A stretch of 64,000 nt of DNA from Asterias rubens (taxonomy: Eukaryota > Echinodermata > Asteroidea > Forcipulatida > Asteriidae), in assembly GCF_902459465.1 (NCBI RefSeq), contig NC_047076.1, positions 2,245,488 through 2,309,487 on the forward strand, given 5' to 3'. Below are positions 1-13,424 of this stretch, one piece after another (positions within the stretch are counted from its first letter, which is position 1; each line of letters begins with the position of its first letter). The notes under the pieces were generated by a model that did not search any database, was not told the origin of the DNA, and saw only the letters and a program-made list of their open reading frames with translations. The position numbers and the translations under genes are program-made.

Positions 1-72
1 TTGCCATTGTGCCCTGTGCTTTTGCTGCAAGGTTCCAATACAAATGTACATTTTCCCCCATAGAAGTGCCCC
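1..72 (-). repeat. Dispersed repeat A fragment
   Basis: GTGCCCTGTGCTTTTGCTGC, then CAATACAAATGTACATTTTC and AGAAGTGCCCC, the repeat A pattern in reverse. Confidence 0.55.
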
Positions 73-74
73 TG

Positions 75-254
75 AAGCCCGGCTCATACTTTCTGCGAAT
101 GCCAATGCAATACAAATTTTGACATCACAAATTCACATTGAGTAATTCGCAATAGTTGAACTGTGTTACATCTCCTGCGAAACATTCACTACGGAAACAG
201 CCATGTGACGTCAAAATTGGCTTCCCATTCACATTCTCGTATAAACCAGGCTTT
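75..254. mobile_element. MITE family 5 copy
   Basis: Inverted ends: AAGCCCGGCTCATACTTTCT at 75 and the complement of CGTATAAACCAGGCTT ending at 254. About 180 bp, non-coding. A second copy is at 38.24 kb. Confidence 0.6.
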
Positions 255-699
255 ATACTAGAGAAAAAGTTACCCTTCAAGAGCGAAGATCGAAGGCCTA
301 GTAGACAGTAGTTCAGTTTGCAAATGGTCACAACAAAATTCAGGTGTGTCAGTCAAATTTTGTCAAAAGGTGCTTACATTTATCAATGACCATTCTGTCA
401 GCATAAAAATATTGCTGCACAATCGATTGACCTAACTTGACTATAGAGTACAAATAGTCTGTTTCGGGGTTGTTTTTGTACTTATTGCCTACATATAGAA
501 AGGGGTTCAATTGGATTGGTCATTGGGTCAGGGTCAAGTGCCTTTATGAAGGTTGACAGTCTAATAGTTTGTGGACCACCACCAGTTTAAACTACAGATA
601 AATAGGCACTAGAACAAATCCTATACAAGAACATGTACATTGACTGGATAGTCGACTGTTTTGGTTTTGGTAAAACCTGTCTGTATACACCCAAACCAA
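255..699. other. No feature recognised
   Basis: AT-rich sequence between a MITE and repeat B. I see no coding signal or repeat structure. Confidence 0.5.
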
Positions 700-845
700 A
701 CCCAGTCATTGCCTTGGTGCCCCTTAAAATGCTCCGATAGAAATCTACAATGCCCTTATACGTGTACATTTATAGCTGCTCTTTATCAAGGAGAAACTGC
801 CTTGGTGCCTTTGCCCTTTCAAGGTACAAAGCAACAGGCATGTTA
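700..845 (-). repeat. Dispersed repeat B
   Basis: CATTGCCTTGGTGCCCCTTA, AATGCTCCGATAGAAAT, ATCAAGGAGAAACTGCCTTG in order. Repeat B shares the GGGCACC theme with A but has its own core. A short fragment of it is also at 3430-3475. Confidence 0.58.
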
Positions 846-1423
846 TTTGAGTAATATTTACAGAATTTAAGTCAACCAGCACCCAGTCAAACTGCCCATC
901 ACAACTAAAGCAGGGGAACGTGTCAATATTTGCCCACGGATCACTCACTAACTCCGAAATACAATCTTCTGCACAAATACCCAAAGCAGTTGAGTAAAGC
1001 ATGGCTCTATGAAAACAAGTACAGAGTACACATTGCTGTTTTTAGCTTTTATTACAGCAGCTGGGGTAGTTGTTCCAGAGGTGTGGGAATAACAATGCAT
1101 AAGAATGTAACAACAAAAGGTTACTTATAGAGAGCCGAAGGCGCAAGGATGTGGAGTTCGTGCTGAAATGTGAAATGTTGCCTACACTGGACGCCATTTT
1201 AGTAAGCAACTCCTTTGATGCAACAAAAGATAAGTGCACAAAATGACTAGTGGTATCCACATGAATGATTGACAAAACATGTTCGATTGACAAATGATAT
1301 TTCTCTTCTAAACAACAAATAAATAACTGATTAAAATAAATAAAAATATAAAGCTTTTGGTAAAATTTTCTTTTCATTTTAGAATCGGGTCTCGTGACAA
1401 AAATTTTAGTCCAGTAAAAATGA
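846..1423. other. No feature recognised
   Basis: Ordinary AT-rich sequence. Open frames here are short and look random. Confidence 0.5.
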
Positions 1424-1850
1424 AGCTTTGGATTCCCCCCCCTCCTCCGAACTCGAGCTCGTTACGGTTTGTGCATCTTAAGTGGATTTCAGAAAAGTCT
1501 TTAAACTTACCCTCTGTCGATCCCAAAAGACACCCAATACCAACTCAAAAGCCCTAGACACAAAACATCTATTTCCCCCTCCAGATTTGAGTCCGTTATG
1601 GTTCGTCTAAGGTGGATTTTTCGGAACAGTCCATCTTTAAAGTTGCCCTCCGTCGAACCCCAACAGACACCCAATACTAACCGAATAGGCCCTATACACA
1701 AACGACTATTTCCCACATCCAAATTCGAGCCCGTTATGGTTCGTCTGAAGTGGATTTTCAGAACAGTCCATCTTTAAACTTGCCCTCGGTCAAATCCTAA
1801 CCGACACCCAATACTAACCGTAAGGGCCCCTAGACACAAAACATCTGTCT
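1424..1850. repeat. Tandem repeat, about 137 bp x 3
   Basis: CACCCAATAC recurs at 1531, 1668 and 1805 (steps of 137), and the surrounding CGTTATGGTTCGTCT, AACAGTCCATCTTTAAA and CTAGACACAAAACATCT blocks recur in step. Units are diverged and carry no open frame throughout. Confidence 0.8.
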
Positions 1851-2707
1851 TTTTAAATGTCTAACTAACTAATTTATGTAAGAAACCTGGGTAATTATGT
1901 CATTGATACCTGAAATAATGTGGATGACTCATTCTGAGCCAGAGAGTAAACAGTTGAGAATCCTTTTAGTGCAATCATGGAGGAAGAATCGAGATCGCAA
2001 TTTGCAGCTCGTAAAGTGTGTGCATTGTTTAATGATGAATCCATAATAGGTTGATTGTACCAAAGAGCAAGGATTGTACAATGGGGCCCAATGACTGTTG
2101 GCCATACTGCATTTTCCCCCTTCAAAACGGGGTCTTTTTTGCTGACATAATACTCCGAGTATTCAACAACAAAAACAAGTTTTATTTTTATTTTACAAAA
2201 TAGGAACCTGACTGCCATCGCGACAGATTTCCATTTTTAAAAAATTGTTTGCATGAGTCAATAACATATTTATAACTTTATAATGAGTCAATTGACATAC
2301 TTTTAGTTTGCATAATGAAAGTCAATTTACATTATTTTGTATGGGTATGTATTTAGAAGTTGTACAAATACAAAAACAAACACAACTATCACAGATAAGT
2401 TTGTTCATCAAGTAATCTTAAAAATTAATGTCGCTTCTACTTGTAGGTCATAACAGCATTACAATTCATGAGTTTTTTTTAAAACGACCAAACCTATTAA
2501 AAATATATTCTCTATCAAGTTGTGATGCACATACCAGTAAAATTATTCTCAAATAATAACAACGCACCATTGTCCGTGGACTATAGGGTCTAATCCATAA
2601 ATTAGCATTGTGACAAAGCACTGTCCAGTCCAAGTGTAATAGTACACGCTGTGACTCATTGATGCTCAAGTATTAACATATCAATTAATACATAGCCGCA
2701 AGGTGGT

Positions 2708-2727
2708 GGGGGGGGGGGGGGGGGGGG
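2708..2727 (+). repeat. Poly(G) run, 20 bases
   Basis: Uninterrupted G. Other long G or C runs: 18844-18855, 26739-26751, 42889-42904 (C, followed by AAT repeats), 46294-46310 (C) and 62167-62185. Lengths of such runs are unreliable in assemblies. Confidence 0.9.
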
Positions 2728-3699
2728 TACCACTATTATGTCCAACCAAGTCCAAGGTAAAAACCCAATCACAACAACAATCACGACGGGCTTTTAAATC
2801 TTGACCTTGGCACGGCCAAGTCTTGCGGACAAATTATGGAGCAATTTGGGTCTAATGATAACAATTTATTGGGTCTTGTGGGGTTTTGTGAGTTGGTGGT
2901 GACACAGAAGGTTGCATTGTTGGGGGTGTAGTCATAAGTGGTGTTGGATGAACTGTGACCCAATTCTCTCAAAATAGAAGTCAATTTTTTTGTGTGAATT
3001 TGTTTCGAGGAAAAGGTTTCTGTAGGTGATATTTATAGGATTGTTGGGAAAAACAAATACAAATGTTCAAAGATGTTGATTTCCAGGAAAGTAAATTCAC
3101 TTTCATTCGTAAGTTTTGAGATGACGCACCATAAAACAAAAATGTAATCAAACTAAGTGATCAAATATTTTAGTGGGAACCAAAATAGTTTCTGTTTTGT
3201 GAGGGATGATTTGTAGGCCTACTTAGTATGTTCATAATGCATTCCCTATTTCAACTGTGCCAATCAAAATAAATATATTCAACATGATTTGAAGTGTCTT
3301 CAAATGGCAATAATCTCTGGAGAACTTGGACTGAGTATGAAGTTAAATCAGTGAGCTTTCAGATTGAAGCTAATTAATGGGCCCGAGTGATACTTCATGA
3401 AGATAACATAGGCAACTGTCTCCAATGCCTGTGGTCATTGCCTTAGTGCCCCTTAAAATGTTGGAGATTCAAATTTTGTTGACATACTTTGATTGATTGC
3501 TAATCAACGGGGGAACTTCAGAAAAACAATTTGGCAGGATGCTTACCGTACCACCACAACCATCTTTACTAAACAAGAAGTATTTCGGCAAAATAAATAA
3601 CTCAATTTCTTTTTGGGGTCATTACCAAAGAATGACCCTACCTTCTACTTTCCACCTTTGGAAGGTTGAATTAATTTAAGTACAGTTTCTTTTATAAAC

Positions 3700-3766
3700 T
3701 TGAATACTAGGGTCATCATGGTCATTGTCTACGAAATAAAGTTTTATTGAATTTGAATTGAATTGT
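3700..3766 (+). mobile_element. Probable LINE or SINE 3' tail
   Basis: The stretch runs through AATAAAGTTTTATTGAATTT into TTGAATTGAATTG, a 3' end typical of non-LTR elements with a short tail repeat. No coding part is recognisable upstream. Confidence 0.35.
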
Positions 3767-5270
3767 TTTTCATTATGTGGCTCTCTCAATGTCTCATATC
3801 AACTGCGTCATTAACTTTTATTACACGCATCAAGGTATTCTGTGCAAAAACACACGTACAAAGTAAATAAATGCTTTTCACTCTGCAAAGAAGACTGCAC
3901 TTGTATCACACGCATATAATTTGAAAGTATTTTGTAGCCAAACAAATTTGTGGTTCTGCAAGAAAATCAGCGGGAAAATCTTGGTTATTTATTGTGCAAG
4001 GAGATGATAGTTTGGTAGTTTTCAGCATCTAAATATGTTGTAAATCACCCTGCTTGAATCCTACCTCGAACCAGAGACTTCAATGCTGGTTGATTTTGAA
4101 GTCTTAACCTGAATTTCAAATTTTCCTCGACCACACAGTGTTGTCCCGAAACAAGAGTTTCACTTGCCAAATGACGGTTAGAACACCCAAAGTACTATTC
4201 AGAATTCTTGGTCAGTCGACCAGCTGGCTAGTTAAAAGTCATCCCTATTAATGAACTAGTGAATAGACCACTGTCTAGTCACTGACAAAAATTGTCGAAA
4301 AAAACAAACCACTCTCTAATAACACTGCCAGTCGCTCATCTTCTTCTTACCTTCACAAAAGTTATTTCCGGAATTCCTCCTCCTCAGTGACACAATCCCA
4401 ACAAAGTCAAAGATTTCAACATTGTTAAAAATCCTCAAAAGTTAAGAGCTCTTCTGTCAGTGTCAATAAAAGAAGTCTAAAAAAATCTGATCTCTTCAAA
4501 CAAACAGAGCAAGGAACAGAAAATACAGCAACAAAGCTTTTTGTAGTTGAACAACACAGTAATCGCAACACAGCTTATTGTAAAAGCAACACAGCTTTAG
4601 GAAACAGCAACACAGTCGTCCACTCGCATTTCTCTGGTCTTCTACATCCCAGATGCTCTTACTGCGTAGATCGTGGCTTCTGCATTCTTAGTGATGTAAG
4701 AAATATACATCCATCCCAAGCAACTGGAACCACAGTATCTTAAGACCGTATGCTGTACTTCACAATATTTGGAGTGAGAGTCCAGTGTGTACCAATATCC
4801 TTACTTCACCTACAACAGCAGTTATATGATGCCACTTCAAGCCTCACAGGCATACATGTGCGCTTATGATATGGCTGCAACCATTATACTAAGGGGGTGG
4901 TTAGGTCTATAAATAGCCTAAGGGGGTGATAGCGATAAATGACTGGTCCATTGTACCATCAGGTGAAATAATACATTGGAAATGCTTTTTATTCAGATAT
5001 TGATAAAAAAACATTAGTACAACTAACGACTGTCAGTTTTCCATGGAGAGATGGACAACAACTTGTCTTCGGCTTCTGTTTCTGTTTATGAAGGCCCCCC
5101 CAACCTCTGCTTAAAAAAAAACATGATAAAAAGAACGTATTTTGAACATAAATTATGGTCACCAGAATAAGGTTACCAGTCGAAATAACACTCAACACGT
5201 ACAATTTGTGAAATGTAGTCTGTTCTCATCTATGCTTAGCAGAAATGTGTTGAGCAATAGCTGCTGGGAA

Positions 5271-5596
5271 GGCACACGTTTGGTAATTACTAAAAACAAA
5301 AATTATCTTAAAAACTGACTTGAGCATTGGGAGCTGTATAAAACATTGTGAGAAATGGCTCCCTCTGAAGTAGCATAGATTTTGAGAAAGAGGTAATTTC
5401 TCACTAAAATAATAAAAGACTTTAATTCCTATCTAAAAGCACACAAATTTGTCCAACAAGGGTGTTTTTTCTCTCATCATTTTCTCGCAACTTCGATGAC
5501 CAATTGAGCTCAAATTTTCACAGGCTTATTATGTTGGGATACACCAAGTTTGAAGACTGGTCTTTGACAATTACCAAACGTGTACCTTCCCTTTAA
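5271..5596 (-). mobile_element. MITE family 2 (related to family 1)
   Basis: Shares the body of family 1 but has different ends: GGGAAGGCACACGTTTGGTA at the left and CCAAACGTGTACCTTCCC then TTTAA at the right (TTAA 5593-5596). Reverse orientation relative to family 1. Confidence 0.7.
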
Positions 5597-6163
5597 GCAG
5601 CTCTATGAAATTTGGAGCAATGGGCAACGAGGCAATTGCCTTTAAAAGTTTCAGTCTAGAAAATGCCGCACTCTCAACACAATATAAACTGCTAGTGTTG
5701 CTGTATCTACACTCCTCAGTACTGCAAACAGACTGAATAAAAACAAACCCAACAATTTCATCTCGCCCTATCAACATCTGCTCATCATGCCAGATGACTG
5801 TCTGGTTTACAGGGGTCAATCCAATGACCTTGAGGTCATAGGTCAGGTTGTCTGTCGCAGATGGCATCTCCAATGTGAATATGCAAGCCAGTACTTGTGC
5901 AGGCGTATGTTAGTTGGTGATGAAGAGCACTCAACTGCAAAGTCAAGCACTGTTGTTATAGAGATAGTCCCTACACCTTTTAGCTATCACATTGATTATT
6001 TTTTACTTTGCATACAATACAATGTGATGCCAGACATCTATGCACTTAAAATAACTGTCAATAAATTCTTGAGTTGCAGCTCATTTCATTTGGCAGCTTT
6101 ATTTTTGGCTGTTCCCTAATATTGAGAAAATGATTTCCTTTGTTTTTTTTATAATGAGTAAAT

Positions 6164-6445
6164 TTAAAACCATACAGATTGTTTGGTTATCACTCTTAAA
6201 ATAAATGGTTAGAAGCCAACAGCAGCTTTCAAAAGTATAAAGCATTTTGAGAAACATTTCACTAAATGTAGTTATGTAGAAATATACCAGTTTTGACGCC
6301 CCAAAACTTGAATCTAAAGCATTATTAAGTACTGACAATTTCTCAGATTGCGTATTCCAATTTGGAATCATCCTTCCTGCGTGGACATATTCGCTATGAT
6401 TTTCAACCTTATCTCCAAAGTGCGACCACCTTTTCCAAATGAAAT
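6164..6445 (+). mobile_element. MITE family 3 copy
   Basis: Matches 31.12-31.40 kb: TGTTTGGTTATCACTCTTAA, then a CAGCAGCTTT segment, an AACATTTCA segment, a GCCCCAAAA segment and CTTCCTGCGTGGACA near the end. Left end at TTAA 6164-6167; the right end is not sharp. Confidence 0.5.
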
Positions 6446-7564
6446 TTTCTGAATTTAGTTTTATCATGGATTTCTACCTCCATGGTTTGATTGTATACAT
6501 TACATAGACCACGTAATGAGAATGAAAAACAACAGACTCCCAAAATGCATCCTACTTGAAACAGTAACTGAAAAAAAATAGACGGGGTAGGGCTCGGAAG
6601 AGGTGGGGAAACGACATCATCATGAACAGCACCTTCTACCTGGAACATTGAAGAGCGCAAGACTGGCAAGAGTGGAGAAAGAAAATTCGTGGAGCCAACG
6701 TCCAGCGGGATACGGTGCAAGATTGATTGACATAAACCTAATACTTTAATAGGATATACAAAAAATTGAACGGTTCCAAAAACCTAAGGTATAATTTGCT
6801 TCTAAGCTAACTTTACTTTATTTTAAGCCAAAGGTCTTTCCTTTAAGACTTCGTGGTTAAACTTTGGAAATACGCCTGTCTAAATTGACAGATTGTTTCC
6901 TACAAGCTTTTCCTGTTCCTATTTCTCTTACCAAAAGAGTAAATCCTTGCCAAGAATCCCCACAGTCAATTGGGAGTCAACGAGGGCCGAAGGGTCTAGC
7001 CCCTTGACAGGGTGCTCGGCTTAAACTAAAAAAGTTCAACTTCAAGGTTCAATCGCAAAAAAAGTCATAGTCTTGCAGTAAAAGTTTGCTACGGTTTTGT
7101 GTTATGGACCTTGGTCATGGCAAAAGCTTTGCCTTAAGCCGTCCGCATTGAGTTGCTTAGATTCAAATCAATTTACAGTGAAATAAAACTGAGACTGACT
7201 GGCAGTGGCAGGGTTCGACTTTTACTTTTAAGGGACTCACAGGTCAGCAGTAAGCTTGTCTTTTCAGTAGTCTATCAGTTTTATTCACAAGCCGGACCAC
7301 TACAAAAACAATCCAAAAACATTCACTAGGTAGACCATACAGCCTTTTGTAGTAAACACTACATCATAATATTTTATATAATATCATGTAGTGATTACCT
7401 TGCTGCTTTGCAAAACCACAAACAAACTTGAAACAAACAGGGTTGTTCAGGAGCCAAAACTTGCTGACCTTCTTTGTACTATTGTATGCTACAAATGTTC
7501 TCTCCTGGGAAAACTGAGGAGGGCGCTTTAATGCAAATCCCCGATATTGGCTGATGAATTTCAT
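6446..7564. other. No feature recognised
   Basis: No convincing exon. A minus-strand frame near 6570-6720 has balanced composition but matches nothing I know. Confidence 0.45.
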
Positions 7565-7735
7565 TCTTGAAGGGGCACACCAACTTTCCTCTGGTAAGGG
7601 GCACTTCTTGTAATGAGTAAAATGCAAATTTGCATTGGAACTTTGCAAAGGGCACCACACAGCAAAAGCACAGGGCATCACAGCAAAAGCACAGGGCACC
7701 ACGGCAATTGCTGCGGGTTATTTCCAGGCCTGCCT
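7565..7735 (+). repeat. Dispersed repeat A
   Basis: CCTCTGGTAAGGGGCAC, AATTTGCATTGGAACTTTGC, AAGGGCACCACA, two AGCAAAAGCACAGGGC units, GGCAATTGCTG. Function and class unknown; no clear inverted ends. Confidence 0.6.
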
Positions 7736-10700
7736 ATTAGGTTGAATTTGGTACCATTGGAAAGTAAAGGGGGGGGGGGTACAACTTCAATTGTCTCGAC
7801 TAGACCACTCTCCCTATCAATTGAAGCATTGAAGAAAGTAATGATGTGGCCACCTCTATGCATAACCTCAGAGCCTTGCACAATAATTTAACAAAGGGCT
7901 TGACAAATTGCAGTCCATGTAAATGTACGGTTTAATTTGTACAAACACCCAGCCAGGATGTTTCCCAGTGTCTCAACAAAGTTCTGGAGTTTCAGTTCAT
8001 GAATCACTCGGTCCATCTTGAAGTAATTTTCCCAAGTCTAGAATCCCAATCAACTGTCTTCCAGAGCATCTTAAATAAAGAGCCAATAGATTGATTGCCA
8101 ATAGGGGGTCTGTCTGATGGCCCAATCACTCCAACAGGATACAGTTATTTTACTATTAGTCTGGATAAACAGAGGGTGATAAGTGGGGCATACATTGATA
8201 GGGACTCTCTTTTTGTTGTGTAATGAACCATGGAGGAATAAATGAACCATGATTGTGGAGGTGAGGGACCACCTATGAGACAGATCACTAACCTTGAGAG
8301 AGATGTGTACTGTGAAGGAGTAACAGACGTGTTATTGTCTGTGGTGTGAACAGGGGTTGGTTTATACAGATATAAGCATTAACACATGGGTTTGATTTCA
8401 CCTTCCTCATTGATTTCACTGAGTAAGATTGGTAAGCAAAGAAAATATGCTAAGCAGAATCATGGAGGAAGAATGGCAGAATCCAGCAACCAGTAAAACT
8501 CTATCATTTATCAAATGGTTCCCTACCACAATCTTCTAAGTGCACAAGTTTCTTAAGCAATAATGCATTGTCCCTCGGATGAAGTCTGATCATTCTGATG
8601 AAATCTGATCATTCTGATTTGTTGAATTTTTCACACTAAACAAATTATCTTTTGTTAAATTCAGCTTCAATTTCTGTCCCCTCCAAAAAAGTTAGAAATT
8701 ATAGTGGAAGCTTACTTAAAAAAAAAAATACATTTTAACTTTCATTTTAAATGTTTAAACCCATCTGATTTTTGACCAAAACTAAGAAAATGAAGATATC
8801 ATTTTGTGACAAGTTTTCCGGACAGTATAATTCGGATGTGATATTTGGCCCTAGGAAAAAAGTTGACAATGATAAGTAAACAAGGGGCTGCACCAGGGCC
8901 GACATACAATTGTGGTTTGGGTTTTGATAGTTTTTCAATGCTATTAATGTAAACAAATTTCGAACCTTTTCTACGGCAAAAAAATGAATAAATCAGAAAT
9001 CATTTAAAGTACAAAGAATATCATTCACTAAAAATTACACTAGAAATACACACTTTGAGAGTATTACAGTCCTATCTACTCCGACTCAACATTTTGATAA
9101 AACACCTGCGTATGTAACAAACAACATACATGTGACGTATTAATCAATCAATTAATTTTGCTGCACCTGTTTACAAATACACACAGTTGAATATATAACA
9201 TTCATTCGCTATCACTCTAATTTCATTTTCAAGTAGGATAAAAATTCTAATCTTAGAAAATAGTTTTACTATATTTACACACACTCACCTGAACCTTCAG
9301 AGTTAAAAAAGTACAGTCGTGATCAATGCAGCTCAGCAGGTAAAGAACAAGCTGGGTATATGCTTACTGTGCTCTGTTCAGACTCTAGTATAAAACCACA
9401 ACACTTTCTGCACACAATGCACTGTTTATAACTCACTGCACCTGAACATTATGTCCATTCTCTGTGTACAGTGGATCATAGAGTAAGAGTGGATGTACAC
9501 ACATGTATGGAATTCCACTTCACCCACAAGTCTATTCAGCACATTATGTTGTAATCCTTACTGAAAACATGCGACTGTTCCGGCCGGCGATCGCTAGCTT
9601 CATCAGAATGACAACCCCCTGAGGGCCTAATGGTCACACAGTCAATACTAAATCTCAAACAGATTAATTTACTAATATACTAATACTATCCAATGCAGAG
9701 TGGCTGGACATTAATGAGCGACAGAGGGCTCACTTTATGATGTATGGACTGTGTGGAATTCTTTTCGGATGAGTCAGAGTTCTGATAATGAGATGGAGTC
9801 AGAGCCTTGCGTCATGAAGTGAGGCTTTAAAGGAGAGGTTTGAAGGTGCAATCTCATTTGAGGAGAGGTTAATGGAGAGGTTTGAAGACGCTATCTCGTT
9901 AGTCAATTACTAACTATAGGCATAAAATCTTCACCTTTGACGACAAAGTTTGCATTAATAATGAGCTGTCAACGAATACACTGCCTAATTAGAGGTGTCA
10001 AAGTCCTTTCATAGGTTTAGCTTCAATATGGTCAGAAAGTAGGAGGCTGGAGGGTTGACTTTGTACTGTGTAGATTAATTGACAATGATACATTATACTG
10101 CAGAGTGGTATAGTTTCTCTATCATTCAAAACCACAGTGGATGATATTGAACGGTCAAACAGTAGAAGGGTCAAGTGTGGACAGTGTATGCTTACTATGC
10201 AATCATCAGCAAGGTTTATATACATTGAATGGTCTTACAGTGAGAAGGTAACATTCTGCTCATTGCCAAATAATCAGTATTTGTACTACTACTGGGGGCC
10301 TCCATGGAAAGCAGTGCTGGGTGCTGATGGGAGTTTACCCTCATCAAAGATGACATAAAATAAATAATGAAGTAGCTATCCATTCACTAAAAAAACTTAC
10401 TGCAGTGTCAGATATAAAATACACGACACACTAACTACTTTAATTTTGATATTATTTTCAGACTGAACAAAAAATATCAGGTAAGAGCAATGACACATCC
10501 ATCACGTTTCCATGGTAACAAATTTGTAAACTGATGAGTCACTGCTCAATCTGAACAAGGTACATGTAGAAGATGTCAACACACTCTGCTGAGCAAGTTG
10601 AGCACATCGAACTGCTCTATGAAGAGAGACTAGAATTTATGAATATCTCGCTGACTGCTGTTGAATTCTGATTATAATTTACTCTCAACTCAAAACTTGG

Positions 10701-10839
10701 GTGAGATGAGACTAGAAGGGTATTTAGGACTTGAGGCTGTTGGAGAGGATTTGATGGATTTAAGTTGGGAAAAGTCTGAAGAATTCGTGAATATCAGAAA
10801 CTGTTAGACAGTTTGGATTCATGTTTCATGCCTGATACT
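7736..10839. other. Long stretch without recognisable features
   Basis: Mixed AT-rich sequence over 3.1 kb; no splice-bounded frame, repeat or RNA gene that I can support. Confidence 0.45.
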
Positions 10840-10995
10840 TCACGGAGGCAACGCAGGCGATCGCCTCCGTGTCCCTGGTCATTGCCTTGGTGCCCTTGAA
10901 ATGCTCCAGTAGCAATTAGCATTTTCCTCATCTCTATAGGGTGCCCTTTACCAAGGAGAAAATGCCTTGGTGCCCTTGTTGCCCTTTCAAAAACG
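10840..10995 (-). repeat. Dispersed repeat B
   Basis: CACGGAGGCAACGCAGGCGA, CATTGCCTTGGTGCCCTTGA, ATGCTCCAGTAGCAATT, GGTGCCCTTTACCAAGGAGA. Confidence 0.6.
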
Positions 10996-11996
10996 ATGTA
11001 TACATGCCTGCATGAATATAAGCCACTGTCAAACAATTCAGATTCATATTTACTTCCAAAACCTGTAACTTTGCAGGGTTCGATATTTACACAGGACAGG
11101 ACTACAGGCCCGAGGCCAGTGTTTTAAGCATCAGGGCAATAAACTCATGACTGGACAAGTCCAGCGGGGATAAGTTGGGAAAAGTCAGCAGAATTCATGA
11201 ATTATAAGGAACTGTCAGAGAGTTGAGATTTATATTTATTTCAAAGTTATTTTAGCAGTGGCCTGTCAAGTCCGACTGTCTTGTGTTTTTGTTCAAATGT
11301 TGACTTTCACTCTGGTCAAACTCATTCAATCCTTTTGAGGAGTATATCATTTTATTATTCAAATGGGACTTAATTATAAAACAAGATATTTAAATGAAAA
11401 TTTCCAACGATCATTATTTTCCCTTCCTCGCCCTCCGACAATAACGTGAGAAGGCCGTCAGAAATTAAGGTTGAAGGTGGGGATATTCTCACCTCCAACG
11501 ACAACATGAGATATCATTGGTTGTTATGATGACCTAATTCTAGTCCCGCTCTCTTCTATTCATAAAAACAAATCAAGGACCATCAGGACACGGCACGGCA
11601 AACGTTAACGTAATAAACCATAAAGCGGTGTCGCCACAGAGGCTACGACGCAATTCCCCCTCCCAGCGAGCGAGGGAGGTGTACGTGGGGATCAGTGGAT
11701 GGTTTCTGCTTCGGTACACACTGTAAAAGCAGCATGAAATGGAAGCGATGAGGTGGACAGTCTGGACGTGTGTTTTTGCAGCGGGTCGGGTGAGCTGTCA
11801 TGAAGGAGAGGTTGGGAGGTTGAGAGATGAACAACCATGGGGAGTGCATAGGGGTAGAGTCTTGATGGTAAACGAAAAGGGGGTATATAGCGTAAGGAAG
11901 ATACGCGTATGGAAGAGAGGTTGGGAGCTGAACAACCATGGGGGGTACATGGGATGTGGAAAATATGCAGGTGGCAGTGTGTTTTTGTATCTATTG
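10996..11996. other. No feature recognised
   Basis: Near 11780-11950 a segment around GAGAGGTTGGGAGGT / GAACAACCATGGGG is repeated about 110 bases apart, a small local duplication. Otherwise nothing. Confidence 0.45.
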
Positions 11997-12066
11997 TGAA
12001 ATCAGCGGTTAGCTTGTTACGATTCGAACCCACAACCTTGTTACTGCAAGTCCTGCAGTCGAAAAG
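11997..12066 (-). mobile_element. SINE family S1 head fragment
   Basis: Contains GATTCGAACCCACAACCTTG and CTGCAAGTCCTGCAGTC, the tRNA-like head only. Confidence 0.5.
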
Positions 12067-12515
12067 ACAGCATCTTTCAACAACATGACATCTGTACACC
12101 ATGTTTGAAAATTCTTAAAAGACAAAGCCATCTGTTCTGAGAAAAAAGGGCACTAACTAGGAGGACATTTTCTACAGAGTTCAGAGACCTTAGCCGATAT
12201 GGGGGTCTGGTACGATGAAATCTACCAATTGATTTTAAAGAGATCGAGCATTCTCTTTCTGCAGGCTAAAACCAAAGACACCTCCATTTCTCCATCTTAA
12301 AGAAATTGGTTTATTGATCTTCTGTGATTATACCCTTCCGTCTTAAATGCCTCCCTCCACTTTCCTCCCTCTCACTGCAAATATTCCAGCCTGGCCATGG
12401 ATCACTAAGCTCACACCCCTATACCGTGCCTTGTGTATTAATCGATGGTCTACAATTCCTACCCGTCATCTCAACTTGAGGACCCTGTGGGGGGTATGAA
12501 CTGTCCTCGGACTAT

Positions 12516-12590
12516 TTAAAGGCACTGGACACTATTGGGTATTACTCAAAGTGATTGTTCGCATTATAAGAACTTACTTTGTAACTGAGG
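12516..12590 (-). mobile_element. MITE family 1 fragment
   Basis: Starts with TTAA then AGGCACTGGACACTATTGGG and about 50 bases of the family 1 end in reverse orientation; the rest is lost. Confidence 0.6.
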
Positions 12591-12867
12591 TGTGAAATTG
12601 TGAATATGCTAAAAGCAGAAAGGGAGGTTCAGGCATGATACAATTCAGATGTAATGGATGCAATTGCCTCTGTTTAACACATACAATTAACTTTTTTTCT
12701 TTGAACAAGAAGTAAGAGAAGATTTCTCTATTTGACTTGTTAGCATGTTATGTACATTGTAGTAACTAAAAATCAATGTAGTAACTACACTGAGTTGCCC
12801 TTAAATGTACAGGAACAAAGTATAAGGCCTGACATTTTGGAGTGCCTTCAAAATGAAAATGGCATTG

Positions 12868-13033
12868 TGAAGCTCCGCCCACAACGCACGTGTGAGCAAG
12901 AACACGTGGGGCTCTCCAATGCCTTTCTGCACAACTCTGCTGTGCGAGCCAAGATACGCGCACGCATGTCGGACCTTATTTGTTGAACCTTCGTTGCGTT
13001 GATTGGTCAATACGCAATGGGGCGGAACTTAGC
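12868..13033. mobile_element. Possible degenerate MITE
   Basis: Imperfect inverted ends GAAGCTCCGCCCACAACGC and GCAATGGGGCGGAACTT about 165 bp apart, more GC-rich than its surroundings. Confidence 0.4.
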
Positions 13034-13179
13034 GGATCGGTCTATTGTAGAAGGATAAACCGTTACTACGCAGCCATGCACATTATACATTATTATCTAT
13101 TTGTTCACAGTTGTTTTGATAAACTCCTCTGTAAATCTCTCAATCAGAATTGTATAGTCCGCAAAGCATCTTAATGGAA

Positions 13180-13375
13180 ACATCACACCAACTTTTTGTA
13201 GAGAAGACAATGAAGAAATATCAGTTTGAGACGTGGGAGGAAAACCCCTATAGGGAAAACCCACGCAGCAGGTAGAGACTGAAAAAAAAAAACAGTCCAG
13301 GCATCGAACCAGGGTGCACAGAGGTGAAAGGCGGGAACAGAAACCACTGAGCCAACCTGAACGCCCAAATAATGT
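13180..13375 (-). mobile_element. tRNA-derived SINE, family S2
   Basis: Minus strand: tRNA-like head TTGGCTCAGTGGTTTCTGTT with B box GGTTCGATGCC, a T run, then the tail GTGGGTTTTCCCTATAGGGG and TCCCACGTCTCAAACTG. The tail matches the plus-strand copy at 22.0 kb. Confidence 0.65.
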
Positions 13376-13424
13376 CATACTTTGTTGTCTTCAGTGTTGA
13401 TCATTTAATTCTTTTTAGGGCAAG

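Larger units (their letters stand above)
1851..5270. other. Non-coding stretch, little structure
   Basis: Apart from the G run, a repeat B scrap near 3430 and a retroposon-like tail near 3700-3766, I see nothing. Around 4500-4610 the word GCAACACAG recurs four times, a weak local repeat. Confidence 0.5.

Noticed and set aside
2781-2984. Coding exon on the minus strand
   Set aside because: Balanced composition caught my eye, but there is no family match and no splice bounds that fit.
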